NCBI GenBank assembly: GCA_030323885.1
Contig: CM059187.1
Coordinates: 139,038,415-139,102,414, forward strand
DNA from: Branchipolynoe longqiensis
Lineage: Eukaryota; Annelida; Polychaeta; Phyllodocida; Polynoidae
Length of the DNA stretch: 64,000 bases
Direction of reading: 5' to 3'
Positions 47,572 to 57,454 of the stretch are shown piece after piece. The translations under genes and the position numbers were made by a program. Positions within the stretch are counted from its first letter, which is position 1, and each line of letters opens with the position of its first letter. The notes under the pieces are model-generated. The model had not been told where the DNA came from, ran no database searches, and saw nothing but the letters and a program-made list of their open reading frames with translations.

Positions 47572-47732
47572 GTAGGTGTAGTTAGTCCAGGCTTCACCGT
47601 CTATATTCTACGCTTTCCTTTCAAACTCTTTACTTTGAAACACAAAATACATTGTATACCGATACTATGTATTCGTTTAAGGCAACGATGGCAATTGGTG
47701 GGGTATTTTGTTGAGGGTAGGGGTATCATTAG

Positions 47733-48081
47733 AGTTGCATAGTCAGATGGCTTTGAGTTTCTGAAATGTTCTGAGATAAATACATGATATTTATCGTTAT
47801 AATCTACTTTACTTTAGTTTGAAGTAACTTATTTTAAATGGCTAACTTTGGAGATATTAGAAGTTCAAACGTGCAAAATTCATTTTTGGCAAGCCCGCCA
47901 AAATTCTAACACCATAGGCTTCAGCAGTAACAGATTCTATTAACGTGACTCAGTATTCCATTCTATGTGGCAACAGATGGTTTATAAGTGCAATAATATC
48001 TAAGTTAGATATGTAGGATCAAATCTAGATAATTATTTTGGTTTTGAAAATTTGAGGCTTTTATTGGACTATGCAGCTTTT
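47733..48081 (-). mobile_element. TTAA-type MITE in CEP152 intron 4
   Basis: Left GAGTTGCATAGTCAGATGG, right GGACTATGCAGCTTTTT. The left TTAA has decayed to TTAG. Confidence 0.82.
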
Positions 48082-48224
48082 TTAAGTACTGGCCTCTATT
48101 GCAGCATTGTGTAACTAACTGGAGGTGGCATTATCCTTGGCGCCTGTATTATTTAACTCCGACGTTATTGAGACAAGACAAGGCACAACGTCCTCTAACT
48201 GGCACCTACGAAAAGGCCCTACCC

Positions 48225-49047
48225 TTTATTTAAAATCAAAATTTGAATGACGAGTAGTGAGCAGCAGGTTGAAAGTGGTGTGGTTGCTGCTGCACTCCCC
48301 GGGGCCAAGTGGCTGCAGCCAGGCAGTGGACCGGGGGAAATTATGTAACATAGCTACTCCACCACACAGGGGTGGAGAGAGCAAAAGAAGACAGTAGATG
48401 ATAACATAGATGTGAACAAGGTACATTAAGTAATACAGTTGGATACTTGTGTGACCATAACATAACTATTAGTCAACATCATCATCATGCTGTCAGACGA
48501 GATGCGACAAAGACTGCTTTCATTACTTGACTGCCACTCTCCATTTAGCTCTCAGCTGTGAGAGTGATGTCCATGAGTCGGTCTTAATGTTTCTCAGCTT
48601 CAGGTTTCTCTTGATGGTGTCCTTGAACCGGAGACGAGGGCGCCCTCTCTTTCACATTTCATGAGAGCTACCTGCAAAAGTGTTGAAGTGCTGCTGGCTT
48701 TTGCAAGTTACCAGAGGCACTCTCTCGGGGAGCAAATAGAGGTTTCACACTGGCAAGAACATGTCAAGACAGGTGCAAAACTATTTGTCCCTGCAGTGGC
48801 TGGTCGGGAGATGTTGGGAGTTCCATACATCAACCGCCCTTGATGCTGCCACAGTGACATGGTTTTCTGTTCAGGGTTTGCTCCCTTAGCCTTCGGTTCT
48901 GTCAAGAACTATTAGTAATGCAGTGACAACCATAGTACACATTTGCATTTCCCATAATTGATAACTTATCTAAATAGTTCCTATGAGAGAATAGGTATTA
49001 TATCCCGACTTCGGATAATACTCGCATAATAAATTATGCAACACATG
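48225..49047 (+). repeat. Unclassified dispersed repeat, copy 2, with an inserted LINE end
   Basis: Homologous to 25,440-26,150; the insert is 48,474-48,906. Its right end lies about 30 bp before CEP152 exon 5. Confidence 0.75.
48474..48906 (-). mobile_element. LINE 3' end, 10-bp duplication (copy 2)
   Basis: AACTATTAGT at 48,464-48,473 and 48,907-48,916. The minus strand encodes RERGRPRLRFKDTIKRNLKL and SWTSLSQL, ending at a stop and a (GAT)n tail, as in CR1/RTE-like LINE C-termini. The part upstream of this motif is not recognisable LINE protein. Confidence 0.85.
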
Positions 49048-49076
49048 ATAACGACCTGACGCTCTGTGACCACCAG

Positions 49077-49216
49077 ATGAGCGTGATGGCCTGGAGGAGT
49101 CACTGAAGCAGTCGCAGTCGCTGCTCGCCGAGTCACGGCACCTGGAGGCCGAGCAGCAGGGCCAAATCAATGCCCTGGAGACGCAGGTCAGCGCGCTGCA
49201 GGCCGCCAAGGAGGAG
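49077..49216 (+). CDS. CEP152: CEP152 coding exon 5
   Basis: Encodes DERDGLEESLKQSQSLLAES and continues to QINALETQVSALQAAKEE, a heptad-patterned coiled coil matching human DEKDGLTLSLRESQKLF and IKALETQIQAL. It enters in phase 1 and ends in phase 0 at GTAAGG. The acceptor CACCAG is directly preceded by the end of a dispersed repeat, so only a few dozen bases of unique intron separate the exon from repeat DNA. Confidence 0.92.
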
Positions 49217-49278
49217 GTAAGGAACACAGGGCGGCAACAGGCACGCATGTACTCACCTCATCGTCATAGGCAGGTTAA

Positions 49279-49427
49279 AGTCATGTAGTCCGATGGTTTT
49301 GTGTTTCTATAATTTTTCTGAGATAAATATATTGAATTGATTGCTATAATCTACCTTACTTTAGTTTGAAGTAACTTTTATTTTAAATGGCTAACTTTTG
49401 AGATATTTGAATTGTAAACATGTAACA
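49279..49427 (-). mobile_element. Half of a TTAA-type MITE, CEP152 intron 5
   Basis: Left end AGTCATGTAGTCCGATGG after TTAA. The right half is missing where the next element begins. Confidence 0.75.
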
Positions 49428-49692
49428 GAGCCTGGAAAATCTTGAAAAGTCAGTAACTTCATTTGCCCCATTTCAAGGCCTTGGAAAGCCTTGAATTTAA
49501 CCTATTTTGGGTAATTAGTTTTGAAAAGCCATGAATTCCATTAAACTTTCCCCGCTGATCTATATTAGTCCGAAATCGCCATTCTCCTTTGTTTTCCCCC
49601 CTGAAATCCAAATGAAAATAATCTTGAATTCCTATTAAAAAAACAATCTTAAAAAACCTTGAAATAGCCTTGACTTATAATAACCCCGTGTG
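49428..49692 (+). mobile_element. CAGGGTCC-type element, CEP152 intron 5
   Basis: Starts ACAGAGCCTGGAAAATCTTG, interior CCTTGAATTTAACC and GAAATCCAAATGAAAATAA. Left terminal bases reduced. Confidence 0.7.
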
Positions 49693-49741
49693 TATAGAAC
49701 TGCTGAGATGTGCCCTCACCGCCCTCTGGTGGCGATTTCAG

Positions 49742-49942
49742 CTCGTTAAGAAGCTGCAGACGACAGAGGCGACGGTCGAGGCGCTCAACGTGCAGCTGTG
49801 CGTGCTGGAGAGCAGCGAGAGTCTGGCGCGGTCCCGGGACCAGCACGACCACATCGTGACAGGCATGACACACAAGCACGAGGCCGAGGTCTACCACCTC
49901 ACCCAGCGGCTCGACCAGGCGGCCGGCCGGATCACCGCCAAG
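49742..49942 (+). CDS. CEP152: CEP152 coding exon 6
   Basis: Sixty-seven codons, phase 0 at both ends, acceptor GATTTCAG and donor GTCAGT. The product begins LVKKLQTTEATVEALNVQL and contains SESLARSRDQHDHIVTGMTH. These match the human MIKKSRTTEMALESLKQQL and [20 protein letters not shown] blocks. The exon is followed only 34 bases later by a 47-bp SINE fragment. Confidence 0.92.
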
Positions 49943-49976
49943 GTCAGTCCCAGGCGGGTCTCGTCGAACAGGGCGG

Positions 49977-50023
49977 TTCCGTCCTGATATGACCTAGGAT
50001 GTTGCAAGGACGTAGAACTCCAA
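49977..50023 (+). mobile_element. 47-bp SINE tail with 13-bp duplication
   Basis: TCGAACAGGGCGG at 49,964-49,976 and 50,024-50,036 surround TTCCGTCCTGATATGACC to GTAGAACTCCAA. Confidence 0.95.
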
Positions 50024-50080
50024 TCGAACAGGGCGGGAAGGGCTTATAACTCACCAGAACACACGGGTAACCTGCACTGC

Positions 50081-50168
50081 TACTCCCTCCCTCCCTCCCT
50101 CCCTCCCTCCCTCCCTCCCTCCCTCCCTCCCTCCCTCCCTCCCTCCCCTCCCTCCCTCCTCTCCTTCT
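50081..50168. repeat. (CCCT)n array
   Basis: About 20 units, CEP152 intron 6. Confidence 0.97.
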
Positions 50169-50282
50169 CCTCTCCCCCCACGCCATTCTCCTCTCATTCC
50201 TGTCGCCACCACCACACGCATAACATTTAGTTTTGACTTATTTCAGATAATTTAGATTTATTGCCAGACCACAATAATATAA

Positions 50283-50615
50283 ACCAGACGGGATGGCCGA
50301 ATGAGTTAGAGCGTCCGTCTCCCGTGCTGGTAGATCGTGGGGTCATGGGTTCGAACCCTGGTCGAGTCAAACCAGTGACTTTATAATTGATACTTCTTGC
50401 TTCCTAGCCAGGCGCTCAGCATTATTAGGATAGGGCAAGGACTGGTGTGCTCAGTGTCAGGATAATGTGACTGAGTGGGATATCAGGTCATGGTGCTGGC
50501 GGCCTGGTTTCCCAGTGGGACAGCACTATAAAGTCGCCATGAGTGCACACTGCCACAAGTCGGTACCCGTCCTGATATGACCTTAGATGTTGCTAGGACG
50601 TAAAACAACGAACAA
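50283..50615 (+). mobile_element. SINE-A copy, complete, 12-bp duplication
   Basis: ACAATAATATAA at 50,271-50,282 and 50,616-50,627. The best-preserved copy: head ACCAGACGGGATGGCCGAAT, B box GGGTTCGAACCC, tail AACAACGAACAA. Confidence 0.95.
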
Positions 50616-50662
50616 ACAATAATATAATTGACACATTTCTTTTCAAACATTCCCTTTGACAG

Positions 50663-50810
50663 AATGAAGAGATTGAAATGCTGAAGAAGAAAGTGTCTGG
50701 GTTGGTGAAGACGGGTGAAGACTCACACATAGATCGAGCAGACACCATCAACCGGCTGAGCCGGTCACTGGAAGACTCGCAGCGGCAGTGTCAGCAGCTA
50801 CTGGAGGCCG
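50663..50810 (+). CDS. CEP152: CEP152 coding exon 7
   Basis: Encodes NEEIEMLKKKVSGLVKTGED and DTINRLSRSLEDSQRQCQQL, matching the human [20 protein letters not shown]. The acceptor is CCTTTGACAG and the donor GTGAGT; it leaves in phase 1. A complete SINE with its own target duplication lies immediately upstream, ending about 35 bases before the exon. Confidence 0.92.
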
Positions 50811-51402
50811 GTGAGTCAAGCTGCTCGTGTATCAGCAGTGTTTTGTGTTGCTATTGACAATAATTGATACACGGCGAAGGAAGAAAAGGGAGGCGAGCTG
50901 GGAGTAAGAAAAATGTGTTTATTGCAGTGAAGAGAAAGAGAGCCCCGAAGAGCCCTCCACCCTACAAAGAGTAACAAGTAATAGAAAAAGAAAAAGAAAT
51001 TAAGAAAAAAAAGTAGAAGCAAGAGTGGGTGGGTGGAAAAAGCTAGAGGTGTAAACAGGTCGGGAGCCTGAGGAGGAGTGACTCTAAGGAGGACTGGCGG
51101 CTGCGTAGAAGCTGGTAGAGCAGAGGGCGCCACAGGTTTAAGCCCAAGACACGGGTGTGAGGGAGGAGCCTAGGAGGGAGAGACGGGAGTAACTCTTCCT
51201 CCGCCGTGAATCAAACACAAAACAAGTATTACAACAAATATTAGAACCTAAATCTATTAACACTCCTAATCACTTGTTTTAAATCACTTGTCATCAGTGC
51301 ATGGTTATTTGGTATATAAATGAATCGAATATTAATATTTGTGTAATAAACTGTTATGATTTCTAAATTATAGTTAGTAAAACTTTGAATTAGTGTACTT
51401 AA

Positions 51403-51750
51403 AGTTGCATAGTCCGATGGTTTTGATTTTCTGTCATTTTCTCAGATAAACATATTAGGTTGATTGTTATATTCTACCTTGCTTTAGTTTGAAGTAACTT
51501 ATTTTAAATGGCTATCTTTAGATTTATATGAAGTGCAAACATGTCAAATTAATTTTGCCAAGCATGCCAAAACTCTGACACCATAGGCTTCTGCAGTAGC
51601 AGGTTCTATTCAATTTCCTCAGTATTCCTTTCTATGTGGCAATAAATGCTTAATAAGTGCATCGGTATCTACGTTACATATATATAGAATCAAATCTAGA
51701 TAATTGTTTTGGTTTTGAAAATTTGATACTTTCATCAGACTATGCAGCTT
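51403..51750 (-). mobile_element. TTAA-flanked MITE in CEP152 intron 7
   Basis: TTAA at 51,399-51,402 and 51,751-51,754; ends 45 bp before exon 8. Confidence 0.9.
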
Positions 51751-51795
51751 TTAAGTTAATCATGCCCCAGTCACATGTTGGGTGTTTGATGGCAG

Positions 51796-51887
51796 GCACG
51801 GGGCAGGAGCTTTCCAAGATAAAACTTCAACTACAGGAGGTGATTGCCGGCAAGTCCATCGCTGAAGACATGAACTCCGCTCTTACT
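51796..51887 (+). CDS. CEP152: CEP152 coding exon 8
   Basis: A short exon of 92 bases encoding GTGQELSKIKLQLQEVIAGK then SIAEDMNSALT, matching human SGSVQEVAQLQFQLQQAQ and AMSANMNKALQ. Acceptor GATGGCAG, donor GTAAGT, phase 1 in and phase 0 out. It is flanked closely by a TTAA-flanked TIR element upstream and a CAGGGTCC-type element downstream. Confidence 0.9.
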
Positions 51888-51921
51888 GTAAGTGTGGTGA
51901 AGACCGGCTGAATACCATTTG

Positions 51922-52217
51922 CAGGGTCCATACGGGGCCTGGACAATTTTGAAGTCTTGAACTTCATTTGCCCCATTTCAAGGCCTTGAAAAGCCTTGAA
52001 TTTAACCTATTTTGGGTAATTAGTCTTGAAAAGCCTTGAATTCCATTAAACGGTCCCCACTGATCTAAATTAATCTGAAATCGCCATTCACCATTCGCCA
52101 TTGTTTGTTTCTTTCCTGAATTCCAAATGAAAATAGTCTTGAATTCCTATTAAAAACAACCTTGAAAAGCCTTGAAAGACCCTTGAATTCCATACTTTCA
52201 CATGTATACCGACCCTG
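51922..52217 (+). mobile_element. CAGGGTCC-type TIR element, 6-bp duplication
   Basis: CATTTG at 51,916-51,921 and 52,218-52,223. Ends CAGGGTCCATACGG and CCGACCCTG. It starts 35 bp after the exon 8 donor. Confidence 0.88.
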
Positions 52218-52524
52218 CATTTGGAACAAGTAGTCAAATAATCATATTTGAGAGAAATTGTCTTTGTAATTTTATTATTGTCCGGAAAGGAAAAATGTGA
52301 ATATTTTAGGCTCATAGTATCAATTAATTATATATGTGTTTGTGTGCGAAATATTTGAAAAGAACGTCGTAAGTTGTATAATATATTTTTCATGAAAACA
52401 AATTACAAAAGAAGTCTCCTTACCTTTTACTTTAGTTATTATTATCTGTCTCCTGTTTATTTCCAATAAAACTTGGTTTCACTCGCATCATCTGTCATTA
52501 CTCACATCATCTCTTGACGAACAG

Positions 52525-52745
52525 GATGTGGTAGCCTAATCGGTAGAAGGCTGGCTTCCTGTTTGGAAGGTCAGGAGTTTGAACCCCCTTCTTGTTGCTA
52601 CCTACCTAGCCCGGCGCTCAGAATTATAAGGATATGGCAAGGACTGGTTAGCTCAATATCAGGATAATGTGACTGAGTGTGAAATTTGGTTATGGTGCCG
52701 CCGGCCTGGTCTCCCAGTGGGGCTGCGATATCAACCCACCATGAG
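52525..52745 (+). mobile_element. SINE-B copy, 5' part
   Basis: Head GAACAGGATGTGGTAGCCTA and body, up to CACCATGAG, where a different SINE is inserted. The rest is at 53,086-53,192. Confidence 0.85.
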
Positions 52746-53085
52746 GGGCAGGGGGAGAAAAAAAGCTTGTTTTATTTTACGAAGTCTTGAGAGCACATTG
52801 AGCTATTAGACATCAAACATATGGTCATTCTAACATATTTCTTTGTGGAGTAAACCCACTGCCACCACATAGGCTACACTTTCCGATAAGCAGCAAGGGG
52901 TCTTCTATATGCACTTTCCCACAGACAGGAAATCACATACCACAGCCTTTGATGAACCAGTTGTAGACCACTGTTTGGAACGGAAAATAGCCCAAACTGC
53001 AAATAGGTCCAATGAGCAGGATCGATAGGATGACCGACACCTTCACAGGTGTACATGCTCCCGCCTGAGCTACATCCCGCTCCCT
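52746..53085 (-). mobile_element. Third SINE family, 9-bp duplication
   Basis: CACCATGAG at 52,737-52,745 and 53,086-53,094. On the minus strand: tRNA-like head GGGATGTAGCTCAGGCGGGA, a central block with CTGTGGTATGTGATTTCCTG and GGGAAAGTGCATATAGAAGA, and an AAAACAAGC tail. I recall the central block from SINEs common in molluscs. Confidence 0.88.
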
Positions 53086-53192
53086 CACCATGAGTGTGTA
53101 TTGTCAAAAGTCGGTACCCGTTCTGATATAACCTTTGATGTTGCCAGGATGTAAAGCTCAAACAAACAAACAAACAAACAAACAAACAAACC
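53086..53192 (+). mobile_element. SINE-B copy, 3' part with (AAAC)n tail
   Basis: Continues 52,525-52,745. The tail has about eight AAAC units and ends 40 bp before exon 9. Confidence 0.88.
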
Positions 53193-53231
53193 ATCTCTTG
53201 ACGGTGTACTGCTTCCCCTTTGTGACACCAG

Positions 53232-53461
53232 GAGGAGCTGCAGGACCTGAAGGAGCAGGTGATGATGTACGAGTCAGCGTCTCATTACGGGCTGACGCAA
53301 GGTGGCGCCAGCAGCGCGTCTAGTCGAATGTCACGGCCAGGTGGCGCCACGAGTGCGGGCGTGTCGGCCGACGACTCGTACCTACAACTTGGTATAAAGC
53401 CGGCTCGCAACAAGGATGGCGAGGAGTCGGGGTCTGGCGGGTCCACGCCCCGGTCTGCCGC
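53232..53461 (+). CDS. CEP152: CEP152 coding exon 9
   Basis: Begins EELQDLKEQVMMYESASHYG, matching human [20 protein letters not shown], and later has DDSYLQLGIKPARNK, matching ESYVDLGIKKVNWKK. Between these is a Ser/Gly-rich insert. The acceptor is GACACCAG and the donor GTGAGT; two bases are carried into the next exon. The unusual YES and YLQLGIK signatures make this exon strongly diagnostic. Confidence 0.92.
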
Positions 53462-53506
53462 GTGAGTTGTTATATATGTGACGCTCAGATGAATTTAATA
53501 CACCAT

Positions 53507-53975
53507 TTTATAGGGGCCATGTGGGGCCTGGAAAGTCTTGCTCCATTTTTTTAAAGCATTCAAAAGCATTGAATTTATCCTATTTGGGGGAATTAGTCTT
53601 TATAAGCCTTGAATTCCATTAACCTATCCCCACTGATCTAAATTAGTCCGAAATTGCCATTCACCATTGTTTTTTCCCCTGAAATCCAGATGAAAATAGT
53701 CTTGAATTTTTGTTGTTGTTGAAGATTTATACTGCCTATTATGGATAAGTCTGAATAGACTTGTTTTCACCATTAGACAGTTTGTCGATGGAAAGCCCGA
53801 GCCTACACTTTTACTGACCTAAGGGATTTTTAACCTCCCACACCATATAGACATGCTATGAGAGCAACTGGCCTTTGATGACGCTGTAAGTTATACACAG
53901 CGGTGAATTCCTAACAAGAACAGCCTTGAAATGCCTTGAAATAGCCTTGAATTCCATATCTTCACATGTGTATGG
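53507..53975 (+). mobile_element. CAGGGTCC-type element containing a SINE-2 copy
   Basis: Left GGGGCCATGTGGGGCCTGG, right CCATATCTTCACATGTGTAT. Interrupted by 53,708-53,912. Confidence 0.8.
53708..53912 (-). mobile_element. SINE-2 fragment
   Basis: Minus strand GCTGTGTATAACTTACAGCG to GTCTAATGGTGAAAAC. Headless. Confidence 0.8.
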
Positions 53976-54716
53976 GCAACAAAGGCCCAAGGAGGTTGGT
54001 CTCAATATTCTATCTGCGGAGCCTTTTACTATCTATCTCTATCATTGGAAAGGGAATCAAATTGTGTATCTATCCATACCAAATCTGTTTAGGTTTTAAT
54101 ATTTTAAAATTCAGTAGATAGTTTCAAACTTCTAGAATAATTTAGTTTGCATAATTTGACATGACTGAATTTTTTTATCTAGGGGAAATCATATATGTCC
54201 AGAAAGTTGAGATAATTGCACTTCTTTTGGTACAATTCACATCTTTCTACAATATAGCACAAGGAAGCGTGAGCCAGTTAAACAGAACCTTCAGTCAGTT
54301 GTTTTGGTTTACACCAGTGATGAGGTAATATTGTCTAATTACTGCCATAATGCAAATGAATTTGCCTGAAATCCAAGCTTACTATATATTCACTCCAACA
54401 ACATCTGATAGAGCGTATGTTGATCTTTTAGGTTATGCAATTTCATCAAAATCAAATACATACAAAATAATTATAAGCATGTGAATATTAATGGAACTTC
54501 GCACTAAAAGCTCCATTCCGTGAATTTTTCATGGCCCTGCTGGTACCTATTATCAGGAGTTCTAAGCTGAAAATATGTAAATGATTGAAAATATTAGTTA
54601 TTAAACTGACATGGTGCTGTTAAAACATATATTATTATAAACACACGCAAGGCATCCTGCTCCAGTTTTCACTGAGGTATCCCTTCTGGTGTCGGCTATG
54701 CGTAATACTTCCTTCA
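53976..54716. other. CEP152 intron 9, AT-rich, nothing recognised
   Basis: No splice-flanked frame in phase, no repeat matching the others. Confidence 0.5.
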
Positions 54717-55007
54717 GATCCCGTGCGGAAGGTCGGGACTTCAAATCCAAGCCGAGTCAAACCGATGACTTATAAAATTGATACTTGTCGCTACCTAGCC
54801 TGGTGCTCGGCATTAATAGGATATGGCAAGGACTGGTTGGCTCAGTATCAGGATAATGTGACTGAGTGGGATATCGGGTCATCATGTCGACGGCCTTATT
54901 TCCCAGTGCGGCAGCACTATAAAGCCGCCATAAGTGTGCACTGTCACAAGTCGGTACACTCCTTGATGTAACCGTAGATGTTGCTAGGATGTAAAACAAC
55001 AACAAAC
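54717..55007 (+). mobile_element. SINE-B copy, 5'-truncated
   Basis: Starts CCCGTGCGGAAGGTCGGGAC; tail AACAACAACAAACAAC. Confidence 0.85.
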
Positions 55008-55510
55008 AACATTCTCAGGAGAGTGCAGACACTACGATTGCCACAATGGTTGTTAATGCAATGAGAGGAATGGGTATGAGCATATAGCCTAGGGGAGGCT
55101 CTGATCTCATTACCAGGGCTCAGTAACTTTTGGTATGTGTGGGGGGGATGGGGGTTAGGGGGGGTGAGATCCGCTTTACATGTCAACAAAAGTATGTAGG
55201 GAAGTGGTCTACTAATAAATTGCCATCATATGACAATAAAGCAGCAAAATCGGCCTTAGAAATTAATTCCCTGGGTTTACAGTAATTATATAACGTATAG
55301 GCACGGGTTGTAAACTAAACATGACTAAAGATGACTCGGTCTCTTTCCTGTGTTTTTGGCGTGTTGCATTTCCATTGGTGTTTAAACAGTTTTATTTTAG
55401 TTGTATATGTTTCTTGGAAATGGTTATTGATTTGCTAGTAATATGTATCTAAGCAAGCTGCTCTATAATCTGTTGTAAAGCCGTGAGAATGCAATTCTAT
55501 TAATCTATTT

Positions 55511-55521
<11 letters not shown>

Positions 55522-55582
<61 letters not shown>

Positions 55583-55588
55583 ATATAT
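55522..55588. repeat. (TA)n microsatellite
   Basis: About 33 units with one break, upstream of the possible alternative CEP152 start. Confidence 0.97.
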
Positions 55589-55661
55589 AGATCCGGTAAG
55601 CAGCTCCTTATATGCCGGTACTGTGGGAGTTTATGACATGAAGCAAGGGAAATTCCCCTCA

Positions 55662-55706
55662 ACCCCCACCACCACCACCACCACTACCACCACCACCACC
55701 AAAACC
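55662..55706. repeat. (CCA)n repeat
   Basis: About 13 units, some CTA. Confidence 0.93.
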
Positions 55707-55909
55707 ACCCCACCACTCATTACCACCACCAACTTCCTGGACACTGGTGATCATGCGCACTCCTACCTAGACTGAGTTGAGAACTCGAGTGGTTGAGGTT
55801 GTTCACTTCCATTGCCTAGTCGGCCCGCCTGCCGGGAGCTTGTTCTGAGCCTTACTGCCACGAGTGCCACACTGCCACTAGTTCCACACTGCCAGCAGTG
55901 CCACGCGCC

Positions 55910-56856
55910 ATGGTGCAACGGGTGTCCACGTGCTGGAGGCCCGGCACGCCCCGGACACTGGAGGAGGGCGGGAGGAGGGCCTCCAATGGCCGGCTACGTG
56001 TCCCGGACCCCCGACCGGCCAGCTCCAACTCCAGCTCCAGAATACCCAGACCCATTCCCCTCCGTGTGATACGTGAGGTTCACGGCTCCAGGGTTGGCAG
56101 GCCGGGTTCCCGCTATATCATAGAGCATAGTGACGCCCACGTTAAGCACCAGCGGCACACGGGTACTAATAGAGACGATGATAGGGTTCCTTCTAAGCTG
56201 CCCGTCTCCACTCAAAAGCGCCCGTCTTCGGACCGCGGCCCAGGGGTTCCCGGGGCCCCACCGCACCGAGCCAGTCAATCCTCTCCCTGCCACAGCGCCT
56301 TCAGCGAGAGTCTCAGAGCACTACTCAACGCCAGGTCCACACCCAACGGGAAACACGTAGCTACTCAGACAGGCGGTGCCCCTACTGGTCTGGCTGGCCG
56401 TGAACTATTATTTGGTCATACCAGTAGCACCCCTACTGGTCGGGCTGGCAGTGAACTATTATTTGGTCAAACCAATGGCACCCCTAGTGGTCAGGCTGGC
56501 AGTGAACTATTATTTGGTCATACTGGTGGTGCCTCTAATGGTCGGGCTGGCAATGAACTATTATTTGGTCACTGCAGTGGCACCTCTAATGGTTGGGCTG
56601 ACAATGAACTATTATTTGGTCATACCAGTGGCGCCCCTAGTGGCACCCCTCGTGGTCGGTGCTGGGGCTCGGTGTTATTAAATGGGACCTGCCGTAGTGA
56701 GGTGGTGGTGAAGTCGCACTCCTCTCAGCCGCTCGGTAATTCCGTGTGCAATTCATCCAGTGGGTCTGGGAGTGAAGAACCCGAGGTGCAGCTGGAGGTG
56801 GCGGCCGAGTGCCAGAGGCGGACGGGTGTTGTTCACGTTTACTTTCCCACCTGCAG
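55910..56856 (+). CDS. Possible alternative CEP152 first exon with 17-residue repeats
   Basis: An open frame with an in-frame TAG at 55,817 and an ATG at 55,910 in a strong start context (GCGCCATGG) runs without a stop into exon 10. It could give a shorter isoform with its own N terminus of about 316 residues. The sequence is Arg/Pro/Ser/Gly-rich. It contains a TQT motif (KHVATQTGG) like those bound by dynein light chain LC8. Five exact 51-bp repeats (56,387-56,641) encode a unit such as GRAGSELLFGHTSGTPS. Its acceptor-like CCTAG at 55,819 does not match the phase left by exon 9, so it is not an internal exon in this reading. It may be only intronic repeat sequence that happens to be open. 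Confidence 0.4.
56387..56641 (+). repeat. Five-copy 51-bp tandem repeat, in frame
   Basis: Five direct copies start at 56,387, 56,438, 56,489, 56,540 and 56,591, with an exact 51-bp period. The core GAACTATTATTTGGTCA is unchanged and variation is mostly in single bases elsewhere. A period divisible by three keeps all frames open, so openness alone is weak evidence of coding. Confidence 0.9.
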
Positions 56857-57193
56857 GGCGGACGGCGCATCTCTAAGTCAGGAGCAGACCGTGAACGGGC
56901 TGAAGAAGGAGCTGGAGCGCTACTTGACCATGTACCGCTCAAAGCGCCAGCAGGTCGGCCAGCTACAGGAGCAGCTCGCCAAGTCGCGCCACGCCCTGGA
57001 GGACCTGTCTACGCAGCTGGAGAAGGCGGTGCAGGACGCGGCTGAGTCTGCGCACCACCTGGCGGAGTACGAGGCGGAGGTGGGCCCGCTGGGCGGGGCC
57101 GGCCCCGGGAAGCAGACGGTGCAGGAGCGGCGGGCACAGCGTCAACTTGACGCAGTCAGCAGGGACAAGCAGCTGCTCGACGAGGAGGTCAAG
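56857..57193 (+). CDS. CEP152: CEP152 coding exon 10
   Basis: Starts after a textbook acceptor (pyrimidine tract then CACCTGCAG at 56,856) with the phase required by exon 9. It encodes a coiled coil: QTVNGLKKELERYLTMYRSK, QVGQLQEQLAKSRHALEDL and later DKQLLDEEVK. It is comparable to human [20 protein letters not shown] and DDILLLKNEIQ. The donor is GTCAGT. The same reading frame stays open upstream of the acceptor to 55,820, which raises the possibility of an alternative longer exon described separately. Confidence 0.88.
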
Positions 57194-57241
57194 GTCAGTA
57201 GGTTACGAAATGTGAGTCGTTATGAACAATTCTTGGATATG

Positions 57242-57454
57242 CAGTGTCCATACAGGGCCTGGAAAGTCTTGAAACGTCTTCATTTGCCCCCATTTCAAGG
57301 CCGTCTCTGAAAAGCCCTGAATTTAACCTATTTTCTCCAATCGCCATTTTTTTTGTTTTTCTGAAATCCAAATGAAAATAATCTTGAATTCCTATCAAAA
57401 ACAGTCTTGAAAAACCTCGAAATGGCCTTAAATTCCATATGTATGGACCTTGGA
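57242..57454 (+). mobile_element. CAGGGTCC-type element in CEP152 intron 10
   Basis: Begins CAGTGTCCATACAGGGCC, ends CATATGTATGGACCTTG. GGATAT occurs just outside each end. It starts 48 bp after the exon 10 donor. Confidence 0.8.
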
